This document shows, piece after piece, positions 54,811 through 63,278 of a stretch of DNA of 64,000 nt. This DNA is from an uncultured Fulvivirga sp. Its GTDB lineage: Bacteria; Bacteroidota; Bacteroidia; Cytophagales; Cyclobacteriaceae. Where the stretch lies: assembly GCA_947500555.1 (NCBI GenBank), contig CANMSE010000002.1:1-64000 (forward strand), read 5' to 3'. The notes under the pieces were generated by a model. That model did no database searches. It was given only the letters and a program-made list of their open reading frames with translations, and was not told the origin of the DNA. Numbering within the stretch: the stretch's first letter is position 1; each line of letters opens with the position of its first letter. The translations under genes and the position numbers were made by a program.

Positions 54811-55989
54811 TTATTTGCTTAGAATTTTAACTTCCTGACCATCTTTCACACTTCTTGCTCCTTCTTTAATTACTTTATCACCAGCTTTCAAACCAGATAA
54901 TACTTCAACCAGATCACCCTGAGTCTGTCCGGTAGTAATTATATTTCTTTTAGCTGTAGCGACATTGTCAGCTTTGGTATCAACTGCTACATAGGCATAC
55001 TGTTCTCCCTCGGCATTCTCTGAAATTACACTCTGAGGAATAAGTATTGCCTCTTCATTTTGATAATCGTTAATCTCTACTTTAGCTGTCATATTTGGTT
55101 TCACTTGCCCATCAAGAGCAGGAACGGGTATTTCAATCACAAAGGATCTATTATTTGGATTAATATAGTTTCCAGCCTGTCTCACCTTAGAGTCTATAGT
55201 TTTACCTAACACGGAGAAGTTAACTTTTACTTTTTTCCCTGTATTCACACTAGCAATATATGTTTCAGGTACCGCAACCTCTATATACATATCAGAAAGG
55301 TTAATGATTCTGAAAACTTCAGAACCAGGTCCTCCCGGGGCCACCACTGTTCCCTGATCTTTAATAACATCATCAATCACCCCGCTAAATGGTGAGCGCA
55401 TTGAGTATTTACTCAATTGGCTCTCAAATTGATTTACCGTATTTTCCTGAGCTTCATAATTAGCTTTTGCTTGCAGGTACTGAATCTCCGTTCCAATCTT
55501 CTGATCCCAAAGTCTTTTCTGTCTTTCATAAGTAGTTTTGGCTAGAGATAACTGAGTTTTAAGTTGCGCCAACTGACTACTCATACCACCATCATCAATT
55601 GACGCTAAAAGTTGACCTTTTTTTACTCTATCTCCCTCTGAAACATAAACCCTTTGAAGCATTCCAGCCATTTCAGGATAAATGAGTACGTTTTGCTTTG
55701 TAGTAACATCACCTTGTAATTCAATGAAATGATTGAACTGCTCACGTTTTGTGGTGAAAGTGGTAACTAGAGGTAATTTCTTATTAGTGTCTTTTGCACT
55801 TATCACAGAGTCAATCATAGCAATCCGTGCATCTAATTCCTTTTGTTCATCAGATAGTTCTTTCTTCTTCTCACGAATCTCCTCTAATGTTCCTTTGTCG
55901 AACAACTCGGTTAATGATTTGCTTTCCTTATCTCCACAGGCCACTACCAGTGTTCCTAATAAGAGTATAATGGTTGATTTTATTTTCAT
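54811..55989 (-). CDS. RND efflux periplasmic adaptor lipoprotein
   Basis: 392 residues. LLLGTLVVACGDKES has a lipobox with Cys18, so it should be a lipoprotein. A coiled coil (about 28-65) precedes the biotinyl-lipoyl half (VLIYPEMAGMLQRVYVSEGDRVKKGQLLASID), a hairpin (about 145-190) and the beta-barrel with SPFSGVIDD. It links the permease and the outer-membrane channel. 3 bases separate it from the permease gene. Confidence 0.95.
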   Translation of the reverse strand: MKIKSTIILLLGTLVVACGDKESKSLTELFDKGTLEEIREKKKELSDEQKELDARIAMIDSVISAKDTNKKLPLVTTFTTKREQFNHFIELQGDVTTKQNVLIYPEMAGMLQRVYVSEGDRVKKGQLLASIDDGGMSSQLAQLKTQLSLAKTTYERQKRLWDQKIGTEIQYLQAKANYEAQENTVNQFESQLSKYSMRSPFSGVIDDVIKDQGTVVAPGGPGSEVFRIINLSDMYIEVAVPETYIASVNTGKKVKVNFSVLGKTIDSKVRQAGNYINPNNRSFVIEIPVPALDGQVKPNMTAKVEINDYQNEEAILIPQSVISENAEGEQYAYVAVDTKADNVATAKRNIITTGQTQGDLVEVLSGLKAGDKVIKEGARSVKDGQEVKILSK

Positions 55990-56013
55990 AATTATATTAG
56001 ATTGAGTGTTGTG

Positions 56014-57348
56014 TTACTTGATTAGTTTACCGTATGCTTTTTCTAATTCCACTTTGGCCACCAAAGCAGAGTATAAGGCATCGTAATAGTTGGTTTGTGC
56101 TTCTTTATAATCAGCATCAGCAGTGGTTACTTCAAAACTACTACCCACGCCTTCTTCATATTTTATTCTTGATACTTCATAAATCTCTTTGGCCAAATCG
56201 GTATTCTCTTTCTGTGCGACCATGTTTTCAATAGCAGAAGTGAGATTAATTTTTGATTGGCTTATTTCCAGATCAATAGAATTCTCCAATTGAGTAAATG
56301 AATGTTCAATTTGCTTAGCTTGAATTCTGTTCTTTTGAATTCTATTTCTTTTGAGAAAGCCATCGAAAACGGGCATACTCAAGGAAACGCCCAATGTGCC
56401 AAAATTCAACCAACGGTCACCATCAAAAATCTCTGATGATTGACTAGTTTGTGTGTTGTATCCATAGTTGAAATTAGCATACAAAGCAGGTAGATATTGA
56501 ACTCTATTATTTTTCATATCCAGATTTACTAATGCCTGATTGGTCTGCAATTGTGAATACTCGATTCGTTCATTGTAAGAGAACTCCTCTTCTTCAATGA
56601 TGGCAAAATCAACCTCCTCCAATTTATCAGTAAGTACCAATCGTTCACTAAGCTTGACACCCATTTGAAACTTCAGCAGATCACGACTCAACTCAAGAAG
56701 CCGTTCAGTATTGTCAACCTGTACTTTAAGATTATTATGTTGAACCTTTATTCGGCTAACATCAATTTTTTCAGCAAAGCCATTTTCATATAACGCTCCT
56801 GTATCGTTCAAAAGTGAGTCTACTCTTGATAGATTGACTTCCAACAAATCATACCGTTCCTCATTGACAAGAACATTGTAGTAAGCTTTTGAAACTGCCT
56901 CAGCAACGTCAATCTGAGTTTTGATATGATCTTTAGTAGAAAGCTCTTTATATGTCTTGGCCGCTTGTAAGCCTACAAAGAATGAACCGTCAAACAATAG
57001 TTGTCTGGCGCTTAGGGCAATATTCCCATCATAATCTTGACCAAATGCGACTTGCGCCTCCTCTCCCTCAGCAGCATCAGGATCAAAAAATCTGGCTGGG
57101 AGTATAGACTTCTGTAGCTCATAATTATAATTAAGTCCAGAATTTAAATTCACCTGAGGTAACCCCTGACTCAGAGTTTCCTTAACCTGGGTATCAGCTA
57201 TATCTTTTTCATAAGCTGCATTTATAACCGTTTGATTATTCTCCAGTGCAAAGTCAATACACTCCTGCAATGTAAAAGTGTAGCTTTCCTGGGCTCGCGA
57301 CTGCCCCAAGATAGATAGTAAGATGATGGTTGTTAGTAAGTGTCTCAT
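56014..57348 (-). CDS. TolC-family outer-membrane efflux channel
   Basis: 444 residues. Signal peptide MRHLLTTIILLSILGQSRAQ, then two outer-membrane efflux protein repeats: the first opens with FTLQECIDFALENNQTVINA, and the second has KNRIQKNRIQAKQIEHSFTQ and later YEVSRIKYEEGVGSSFEVTTADADYKEAQTNYYDALYSALVA. This is the channel part of the efflux system. The start overlaps the TetR gene by 4 bases, so the four genes form one operon. Confidence 0.94.
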   Translation of the reverse strand: MRHLLTTIILLSILGQSRAQESYTFTLQECIDFALENNQTVINAAYEKDIADTQVKETLSQGLPQVNLNSGLNYNYELQKSILPARFFDPDAAEGEEAQVAFGQDYDGNIALSARQLLFDGSFFVGLQAAKTYKELSTKDHIKTQIDVAEAVSKAYYNVLVNEERYDLLEVNLSRVDSLLNDTGALYENGFAEKIDVSRIKVQHNNLKVQVDNTERLLELSRDLLKFQMGVKLSERLVLTDKLEEVDFAIIEEEEFSYNERIEYSQLQTNQALVNLDMKNNRVQYLPALYANFNYGYNTQTSQSSEIFDGDRWLNFGTLGVSLSMPVFDGFLKRNRIQKNRIQAKQIEHSFTQLENSIDLEISQSKINLTSAIENMVAQKENTDLAKEIYEVSRIKYEEGVGSSFEVTTADADYKEAQTNYYDALYSALVAKVELEKAYGKLIK

Positions 57349-57971
57349 CCTTGTGGTTCTTCTTTAAGTGTTTGTTGTGAATATTTTTTATAAAGCTCCA
57401 TACCTTTTTCTGTTACTATACCATGTACGAAATGGTCAAAGAACATGAGCTGCAATTCTTTAAAATCAAATTCCTTTTTAGGGTAAACTCGCTCATCAAA
57501 TGCTAATTGAACTTCTTCTACCCTTAACCTGGCTAAGGCTTCAGGGTCAATCTCTGATCTATAGTAGCCTTCCTCTATACCTCTTTTTAAGTTTGTCAGT
57601 ACCTGGTCCTTGATGTATTGATTCTTAAAATCCAGCCACATTTGCCAGGCTTTTGGATGATATTTTTGCATATCAAAAAGCAATGACGGATTCATGTCTT
57701 TAAAATCTTTACGCATGCACTTTGAAACCATGGCCAATTCCTCTAAAGCATTCTCACTACCTTCAAATGCTTCATCGTACTCCTGCTTATTTATATCCAT
57801 GTGAAGTTTCAATGACAACATTACCACCTCATTTTTATCGGTATAATATTGATAGATAGTTTTCTTTGAAACCGATAAGTGCCTGGCGATATCGTCCATT
57901 GATACACTTCGAATACCATACTTATGAAATAGCTCTGCAGCCCCTTCAATTATTTTTTCCTCTATGTCCAT
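57345..57971 (-). CDS. TetR-family transcriptional regulator
   Basis: 208 residues from ATG 57971. The N-terminal DNA-binding domain is EEKIIEGAAELFHKYGIRSVSMDDIARHLSVSKKTIYQYYTDKNEVV. The ligand domain follows with no identifiable specificity. It heads the tolC-adaptor-RND operon and likely represses it until an inducer binds. A longer form from 57992 would start inside the candidate -7 box, so the shorter start is used. Confidence 0.92.
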   Translation of the reverse strand: MDIEEKIIEGAAELFHKYGIRSVSMDDIARHLSVSKKTIYQYYTDKNEVVMLSLKLHMDINKQEYDEAFEGSENALEELAMVSKCMRKDFKDMNPSLLFDMQKYHPKAWQMWLDFKNQYIKDQVLTNLKRGIEEGYYRSEIDPEALARLRVEEVQLAFDERVYPKKEFDFKELQLMFFDHFVHGIVTEKGMELYKKYSQQTLKEEPQG

Positions 57972-57991
57972 TCCATCATTAATTATTCTCA

Positions 57992-58036
57992 CAAAACTAA
58001 GGAAACTTTTAGAAGTATAATAGTTTCCAAAGTTTC
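57992..58036 (-). promoter_or_regulatory. tetR operon -7 box and GAAACT operator-like half-sites
   Basis: On the minus strand 57992-57999 reads TAGTTTTG, a match to TAnnTTTG. Just upstream lie GGAAACT (58001-58007) and its complement AGTTTCC (58022-58028), 14 bases apart, and a third half-site AGTTTC at 58031-58036. The GAAACTTT/AAAGTTTC arms at 58002-58009 and 58029-58036 also pair. This is the right place for autoregulation by the TetR protein. Confidence 0.5.
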
Positions 58037-58113
58037 TACGAGCGCAAATAATTTAAGTTGTGTTTTTATTGAATTTATTTTTAACCCATTTGTATTCGGA
58101 TATCTTAGCGATT

Positions 58114-58917
58114 GTGAAGAGTGAAACAATAAAGTTCGATGGTCATATAATCCAATACTATACCTATGGTAAGGGAAGCCATACGATGCTCGCTTTCCAT
58201 GGTTTTGGGCAAGACGGTACCGCCTTAGCGCCCGTGGCAAAATCATTGGCCAATCAATTCACTATTTATAGTTTCGATATATTTTATCATGGAAAAAGTT
58301 ATTGGAATACTCCCGATCAACCACTTTCAAAAGATTACTTGAAAAGACTAATCACCTACTTTAATCAACAAAAAGGGGTTTTAACCTTTTCAATTCTTGC
58401 ATTCAGCATGGGGGGTAAATTTGCGCTTTCAATTGTTGAAAACATGTCAGAATCTATAGAAAGTGTATATCTCATTGCACCAGATGGTATTCAGACCCAG
58501 AGATGGTACAATCTGTCCACCTATCCTCTTGTTTTTCAGAAGTATTTCCAAAGTATGATCGTTAAACCTAGTCGATTTTTCTCCATAGTAAATGCCGTAA
58601 AGAGATTAAGGCTGGTTGATAAAGGTTTATTGAAGTTTGCTGAAAGTCAAATGGATACGGTAAAGAAAAGACGAAGGGTTTACTACTCATGGATTATTTT
58701 TCAAGACTTAACGTTTGACCTCCAAGAGATTTCTAATGAGCTAAACCGACACAGTATTGTTGTAAAAATGTTTTTAGGAGAACATGACAAAATCATCACC
58801 GAGGTGGGGATGAATAAGCTAATAGGCAAACTCAATCATTCAAAATTGCATATTTTAAACTGTGGTCATAATAACCTTATTGAGTATACTGCTGATTTTT
58901 TAAATCAAAAACAGTAG
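58114..58917 (+). CDS. Alpha/beta-hydrolase fold protein
   Basis: 267 residues from GTG 58114, preferred because the conserved region starts soon after (IQYYTYGKGSHTMLAFHGFGQDG, oxyanion HG). AFSMGGKFAL carries the nucleophile Ser, GEHDKI the Asp and NCGHNNLIEY the His. A longer in-frame start at 58060 is possible but would add a Leu-rich lead of low complexity. The substrate is unknown. It is divergent from the TetR gene. Confidence 0.85.
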   Translation: MKSETIKFDGHIIQYYTYGKGSHTMLAFHGFGQDGTALAPVAKSLANQFTIYSFDIFYHGKSYWNTPDQPLSKDYLKRLITYFNQQKGVLTFSILAFSMGGKFALSIVENMSESIESVYLIAPDGIQTQRWYNLSTYPLVFQKYFQSMIVKPSRFFSIVNAVKRLRLVDKGLLKFAESQMDTVKKRRRVYYSWIIFQDLTFDLQEISNELNRHSIVVKMFLGEHDKIITEVGMNKLIGKLNHSKLHILNCGHNNLIEYTADFLNQKQ

Positions 58918-58952
58918 TTTTCAGCCTTCAACGTATTAAAATCTAAGTTAGC

Positions 58953-59318
58953 GTGAATTCGAGAGTAAGAAATCAACTAATATCAATAGCAAAATCAGGT
59001 GGATCTCCAATACCCTATAGAAGGCTTATCAATCAAACTGAGTTAGGGCTTAACCTTGACATCAAACATGAAAAGCAGTTGTTAGGAGATATTTTAGATG
59101 AAATTTCTGAAGATGAACATGAAAACAACAGGCCTTTGCTAAGTGCCTTAGTTCAAGACAAAAGAAATGGCCAGGGAGATAGATTCTTTAAGATGTGTGA
59201 ACGGCTGGACATGGGTGACTGGAAAGAGCTAAAAAAGGATGAGGATTTTCGAAACGAACAAATAACAAAATGTTATGAGTTCTGGCAAAATGAAGAAAAC
59301 TATAAGAAGTTTTTTTAG
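58953..59318 (+). CDS. Conserved soluble protein of unknown function
   Basis: 121 residues from GTG 58953. It begins NSRVRNQLISIAKSGGSPIPYRRLINQTELGL and has ILDEISEDEHENNRPLLSALVQDKRNGQGDRFFKMCERL, an acidic, helical, charged protein with no signal. I know similar short proteins in Bacteroidota but no name for the family. Lying 35 bases after the hydrolase, it may be co-transcribed. Confidence 0.7.
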   Translation: MNSRVRNQLISIAKSGGSPIPYRRLINQTELGLNLDIKHEKQLLGDILDEISEDEHENNRPLLSALVQDKRNGQGDRFFKMCERLDMGDWKELKKDEDFRNEQITKCYEFWQNEENYKKFF

Positions 59319-59329
59319 CCAGAAAAAAT

Positions 59330-59337
59330 TACTTTTG
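59330..59337 (+). promoter_or_regulatory. Candidate -7 box of purL
   Basis: TACTTTTG matches TAnnTTTG, 36 bases before ATG 59374. No TTTG at -33. Confidence 0.45.
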
Positions 59338-59373
59338 CGGTTGTAAAAATTGAGCTACAGAAATCCGCAATTC

Positions 59374-62300
59374 ATGATCATATTTTTCCGTAATCGCGCA
59401 AAGACTATTTATGCGATTAGTACTGCCTCAAACCCATCTTCTTCAGATTTAAGTAAGCTCAATTGGCTATTAAGTGAAGCTGAAGTTGTAGATCAAGAAA
59501 AAATCTCCGGTTCTTTTTTAGGGCCTAGAAAGGAGATGATTACTCCATGGAGTACAAATGCAGTTGAGATTACTCAAAATATGGGAATCTCTGGTATTGA
59601 TCGTATAGAAGAGTTTATCCCTTATGATGAAAAGCGAGGATATGATCCCATGCTTCAAGTGCTCTACTCCTCATTAGATCAATCAATCTTTCAAATAAAT
59701 AATGAACCCGCTCCTATTATTGAGATTGACAATATTGCGGAATACAATGCTCAAGAAGGTTTAGCACTAAGTGCTGACGAAATTGAATACCTGAATGGAG
59801 TAGCTTCTCAACTTGGTAGAAAGCTTACCGACTCTGAGGTATTCGGATTTTCGCAGGTAAACTCAGAGCATTGTCGACATAAGATATTTAATGGGCAATT
59901 TATTATTGATGGTCAGGAAAAATCACATTCTTTATTCAAGTTAATTAAGAAAACTTCAGAGGCTAACCCCAACCAGATAGTCTCAGCATACAAAGATAAT
60001 GTTGCCTTCGTTAAAGGCCCAAAATCAGAACAATTTGCTCCTAAAACCCAGAATAAAGCAGATTACTTTGATACCACAGATATTGATACTGTATTAAGCC
60101 TGAAAGCAGAAACTCATAATTTCCCTACTACAGTAGAGCCTTTCAATGGTGCTGCTACGGGTTCGGGGGGTGAGATTAGAGACAGATTAGCTGGAGGTAA
60201 AGGCAGTCTGCCATTGGCAGGTACTGCCGTATACATGACCTCATATTCCAGACTGGAAGAAGGCCGGGAATGGGAAGAAGGAATGGAAGAGCGGCCTTGG
60301 TTGTATCAAACACCAATGGATATATTGATCAAAGCTTCAGATGGTGCGTCTGACTTTGGAAATAAATTTGGGCAGCCCTTGATATGTGGCAGCGTTTTAA
60401 CTTTTGAACATTCAGAAGGTGGTAAAGACTACGGTTTTGACAAAGTTATCATGCAAGCAGGTGGTGTTGGCTTTGGCAAAGAAAAAGACAGTAAAAAAGA
60501 TACCCCGGAAAAAGGAGACAGAATAGTCATATTAGGTGGTGATAACTACCGAATAGGTATGGGTGGTAGTGCTGTTTCTTCTGTTGCAACAGGTGAGTTT
60601 GGTAATAGCATAGAACTTAATGCCATTCAACGGTCTAATCCTGAAATGCAAAAGAGAGCAATGAATGCTATTAGAGCAATGCAAGAAAGTGAAGATAATC
60701 CAATAGTTTCTATTCACGATCATGGAGCTGGTGGCCACCTAAATTGCTTATCAGAGCTTGTAGAAGAAACTGGTGGTACAATCGAAATAAAAAAACTTCC
60801 CATTGGAGATCCTACACTTTCAGATAAGGAAGTAGCAGGTAATGAGTCTCAGGAAAGAATGGGATTGGTGATGAAAGAAAGTGATCTTCATTTGCTAAAG
60901 GAAGTATCGGATAGAGAAAGAGCTCCTATGTACAATGTGGGGGAGGTAACTGGAGATGGTCATTTTAAATTTGAGAATACCGAGACAAAGAAGAATGCCA
61001 TTGACTGGGATTTGTCTCACATGTTTGGTTCTTCACCCAAAACAGTACTTACCGATGCAAGTTCTTCTTCCAATTTTGAAGACCTTAACTACAGCGAAAG
61101 TCAAATCGAAAAGTATTTAAAGAATGTACTGCAACTAGAAGCAGTCGCCTGTAAAGATTGGTTAACCAACAAAGTAGACAGATCAGTAACCGGAAAGGTA
61201 GCTACCCAACAAACATGTGGGGAAATTCAACTACCTCTGAACAATGTGGCTGTGATGGCATTGGATTACAAGAATCTCACTGGCGTAGCCACTTCTATGG
61301 GCCATGCTCCTGTTTCAGCATTAGTTGACCCTGTTGCTGGTTCAAGATTATCTATAGCTGAAGCACTTACAAACCTTGTTTGGGCACCTTTGACTCATGG
61401 CCTGTCAGGAGTCTCCCTGAGTGCCAACTGGATGTGGCCTGCGAAAAATGAAGGCGAAAATTCACGATTGTATAGTGCTGTGGAAGCTATTAGCGAATTT
61501 GCCCAAGAATTAGGAATTAATATACCTACCGGTAAGGATTCCCTTTCGATGGTCCAAAAATACCCTAATGGAAAAACAGTTTTCTCTCCCGGGACAGTCA
61601 TCATAAGTACAATTGGTGAGGTGAGTAATATTAACCTGACTGTCAGTCCAAATTTAAAGCCAGTCGCTAACAGCTCAATAGTTTATATCGACTTCTCTAA
61701 AAGTGAGTTTGAGCTTGGTGGAAGTTCATTTGCTCAAAGTGTTAATAAATTGGGTAAGCAAGCACCTACAGTAGTTGATTCTGATTATTTTAAGAAAGCT
61801 TTCCTTTCAGTACAACAACTTATTTCGGATAAGAAAGTTTTAGCTGGTCACGATATCTCAGCTGGTGGAATGATCACGGCTTTATTGGAAATGAATTTTC
61901 CCAATAGACAGGGTGGCTTATCGATCAACCTCAATTCAATTGATCAAGAAGACATAACTAAAATTCTTTTTAGTGAACAGCCCGGTATTATAATTCAGGT
62001 TGAGAATGGAGAAGAAGTAATTCAGCACCTTTCAAACCAGGGAATAAAAGCTTTAGATATTGGTAATGTGGCGGAAGAAAGGTCATTAACCATCAGCAAA
62101 GGAAGCTTTGATCTCAGTTTGAATATTGATGATATGCGAGATGTATGGTTCAAAACATCTTACCTTCTTGACAAGAAACAAAGTGGGGATAAACATGCTG
62201 ACCTACGTCTCAGTAATTACAAAAAACAGTCGTTAAATTACAGCTTTCCAAATACCTTTAAAGGCTCATTCGACTCACTAGGTGTCGATCTTAACAGGAA

Positions 62301-63063
62301 AGGTAAAACCGGTATCAAAGGAGCTATTATTCGAGAAAAGGGTGTTAATGGTGACCGAGAAATGGCATGGGCTATGCACCTGGCCGGTTTTGATGTGAAG
62401 GATATCCATATGACCGACCTTGTTTCTGGTAGAGAAGATCTTTCTGATGTAAATATGATTGCCTTTGTAGGTGGCTTTTCGAATTCAGATGTATTAGGGT
62501 CAGCCAAAGGTTGGGCTGGAGCTTTCCTCCATAATGAAAAAGCAAAGCAGGCATTAGAAAACTTTTACAAAAGACCTGATACGCTTAGTCTTGGTGTGTG
62601 TAATGGATGTCAGTTGATGATGGAGTTGGGATTATTATTTCACAATATGGAGAATCATCCAAAAATGCATCACAATGGTTCAGGTAAATTTGAATCTTCT
62701 TTTATAAATGTAGATATCCCGGAAAATGATTCAGTAATGTTCAAAACATTAGCGGGCTCTAAATTGGGCGTTTGGCTTGCACATGGAGAAGGTAAATTTG
62801 AATTTGACGGAGATGAAACAAACTACAATATAGTTTCAAAGTACAGCTATAAGCAATACCCTGGAAATCCTAATGACTCGGATTTCAGCACCGCTGCAGT
62901 TTGCTCAAAAGATGGCAGGCATTTGGCCATCATGCCTCACTTAGAACGTTCTATATATCCATATAACTGGCCTCATTATCCTGAAAGCGGGCAGAATGAT
63001 GAAGTGACTCCATGGATAGAGGCGTTTGTAAATGCTAGAAATTGGGTGAAAGAAAATTCTTAA
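59374..63063 (+). CDS. purL: Phosphoribosylformylglycinamidine synthase, single chain
   Basis: 1229 residues from ATG 59374; a TTG at 59350 would add 8. Fourth step of de novo purine synthesis: converts FGAR to FGAM with glutamine and ATP. It is the long fused form, PurL plus a PurQ-like amidotransferase, close to the 1295 of E. coli. SEHCRHKIFNG, ETHNFPTTVEPFNGAATGSGGEIRD, and AGHDISAGGMI are conserved PurL boxes. The C-terminal amidotransferase has GVCNGCQLMMELG (nucleophile Cys1076) and a late HxE-type MPHLERS. The only purine gene in the window apart from prs. Confidence 0.97.
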   Translation: MIIFFRNRAKTIYAISTASNPSSSDLSKLNWLLSEAEVVDQEKISGSFLGPRKEMITPWSTNAVEITQNMGISGIDRIEEFIPYDEKRGYDPMLQVLYSSLDQSIFQINNEPAPIIEIDNIAEYNAQEGLALSADEIEYLNGVASQLGRKLTDSEVFGFSQVNSEHCRHKIFNGQFIIDGQEKSHSLFKLIKKTSEANPNQIVSAYKDNVAFVKGPKSEQFAPKTQNKADYFDTTDIDTVLSLKAETHNFPTTVEPFNGAATGSGGEIRDRLAGGKGSLPLAGTAVYMTSYSRLEEGREWEEGMEERPWLYQTPMDILIKASDGASDFGNKFGQPLICGSVLTFEHSEGGKDYGFDKVIMQAGGVGFGKEKDSKKDTPEKGDRIVILGGDNYRIGMGGSAVSSVATGEFGNSIELNAIQRSNPEMQKRAMNAIRAMQESEDNPIVSIHDHGAGGHLNCLSELVEETGGTIEIKKLPIGDPTLSDKEVAGNESQERMGLVMKESDLHLLKEVSDRERAPMYNVGEVTGDGHFKFENTETKKNAIDWDLSHMFGSSPKTVLTDASSSSNFEDLNYSESQIEKYLKNVLQLEAVACKDWLTNKVDRSVTGKVATQQTCGEIQLPLNNVAVMALDYKNLTGVATSMGHAPVSALVDPVAGSRLSIAEALTNLVWAPLTHGLSGVSLSANWMWPAKNEGENSRLYSAVEAISEFAQELGINIPTGKDSLSMVQKYPNGKTVFSPGTVIISTIGEVSNINLTVSPNLKPVANSSIVYIDFSKSEFELGGSSFAQSVNKLGKQAPTVVDSDYFKKAFLSVQQLISDKKVLAGHDISAGGMITALLEMNFPNRQGGLSINLNSIDQEDITKILFSEQPGIIIQVENGEEVIQHLSNQGIKALDIGNVAEERSLTISKGSFDLSLNIDDMRDVWFKTSYLLDKKQSGDKHADLRLSNYKKQSLNYSFPNTFKGSFDSLGVDLNRKGKTGIKGAIIREKGVNGDREMAWAMHLAGFDVKDIHMTDLVSGREDLSDVNMIAFVGGFSNSDVLGSAKGWAGAFLHNEKAKQALENFYKRPDTLSLGVCNGCQLMMELGLLFHNMENHPKMHHNGSGKFESSFINVDIPENDSVMFKTLAGSKLGVWLAHGEGKFEFDGDETNYNIVSKYSYKQYPGNPNDSDFSTAAVCSKDGRHLAIMPHLERSIYPYNWPHYPESGQNDEVTPWIEAFVNARNWVKENS

Positions 63064-63113
63064 GTACAACGCAAATTATTTAAGGTTAGATTTACTTTTT
63101 GAAATTTTCAGAT

Positions 63114-63121
63114 TACATTTG
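63114..63121 (+). promoter_or_regulatory. Candidate -7 box of tRNA-Gln
   Basis: TACATTTG matches TAnnTTTG, 30 bases before the tRNA. A TTTA at 63091-63094 is 19 bases upstream, one mismatch from TTTG. Confidence 0.45.
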
Positions 63122-63150
63122 CAATCCCAAAATGAAGGGGAACTGAATAT

Positions 63151-63223
63151 TGTCCGATGGTGTAACTGGCAACACGTCTGGTTTTGGTCCAGAAGAGTCT
63201 AGGTTCGAGCCCTAGTCGGACAA
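63151..63223 (+). tRNA. tRNA-Gln (TTG)
   Basis: Acceptor strands TGTCCGA (63151-63157) and TCGGACA (63216-63222) pair, with discriminator A at 63223. The anticodon arm CTGGTTTTGGTCCAG gives the anticodon TTG, which reads CAA/CAG glutamine codons. The T arm has GGTTCGAGCCC. U1-A72 is typical of glutamine tRNA. CCA is not encoded. Confidence 0.94.
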
Positions 63224-63228
63224 CATTA

Positions 63229-63268
63229 AAAGGCGGTCCCGATAGTATCGAGATCGCCTTTATCTTTA
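63229..63268 (+). terminator. Intrinsic terminator after tRNA-Gln
   Basis: AAAGGCGGTC (63229-63238) pairs with GATCGCCTTT (63252-63261) with one wobble; an inner CGATA/TATCG extends the hairpin and a T-rich tail follows. Confidence 0.75.
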
Positions 63269-63278
63269 AATAAGAGAC

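Noticed and set aside
60532..62554. Minus-strand reading frames inside purL
   Set aside because: They are shadows of a highly conserved gene, with no signal, promoter or family features.
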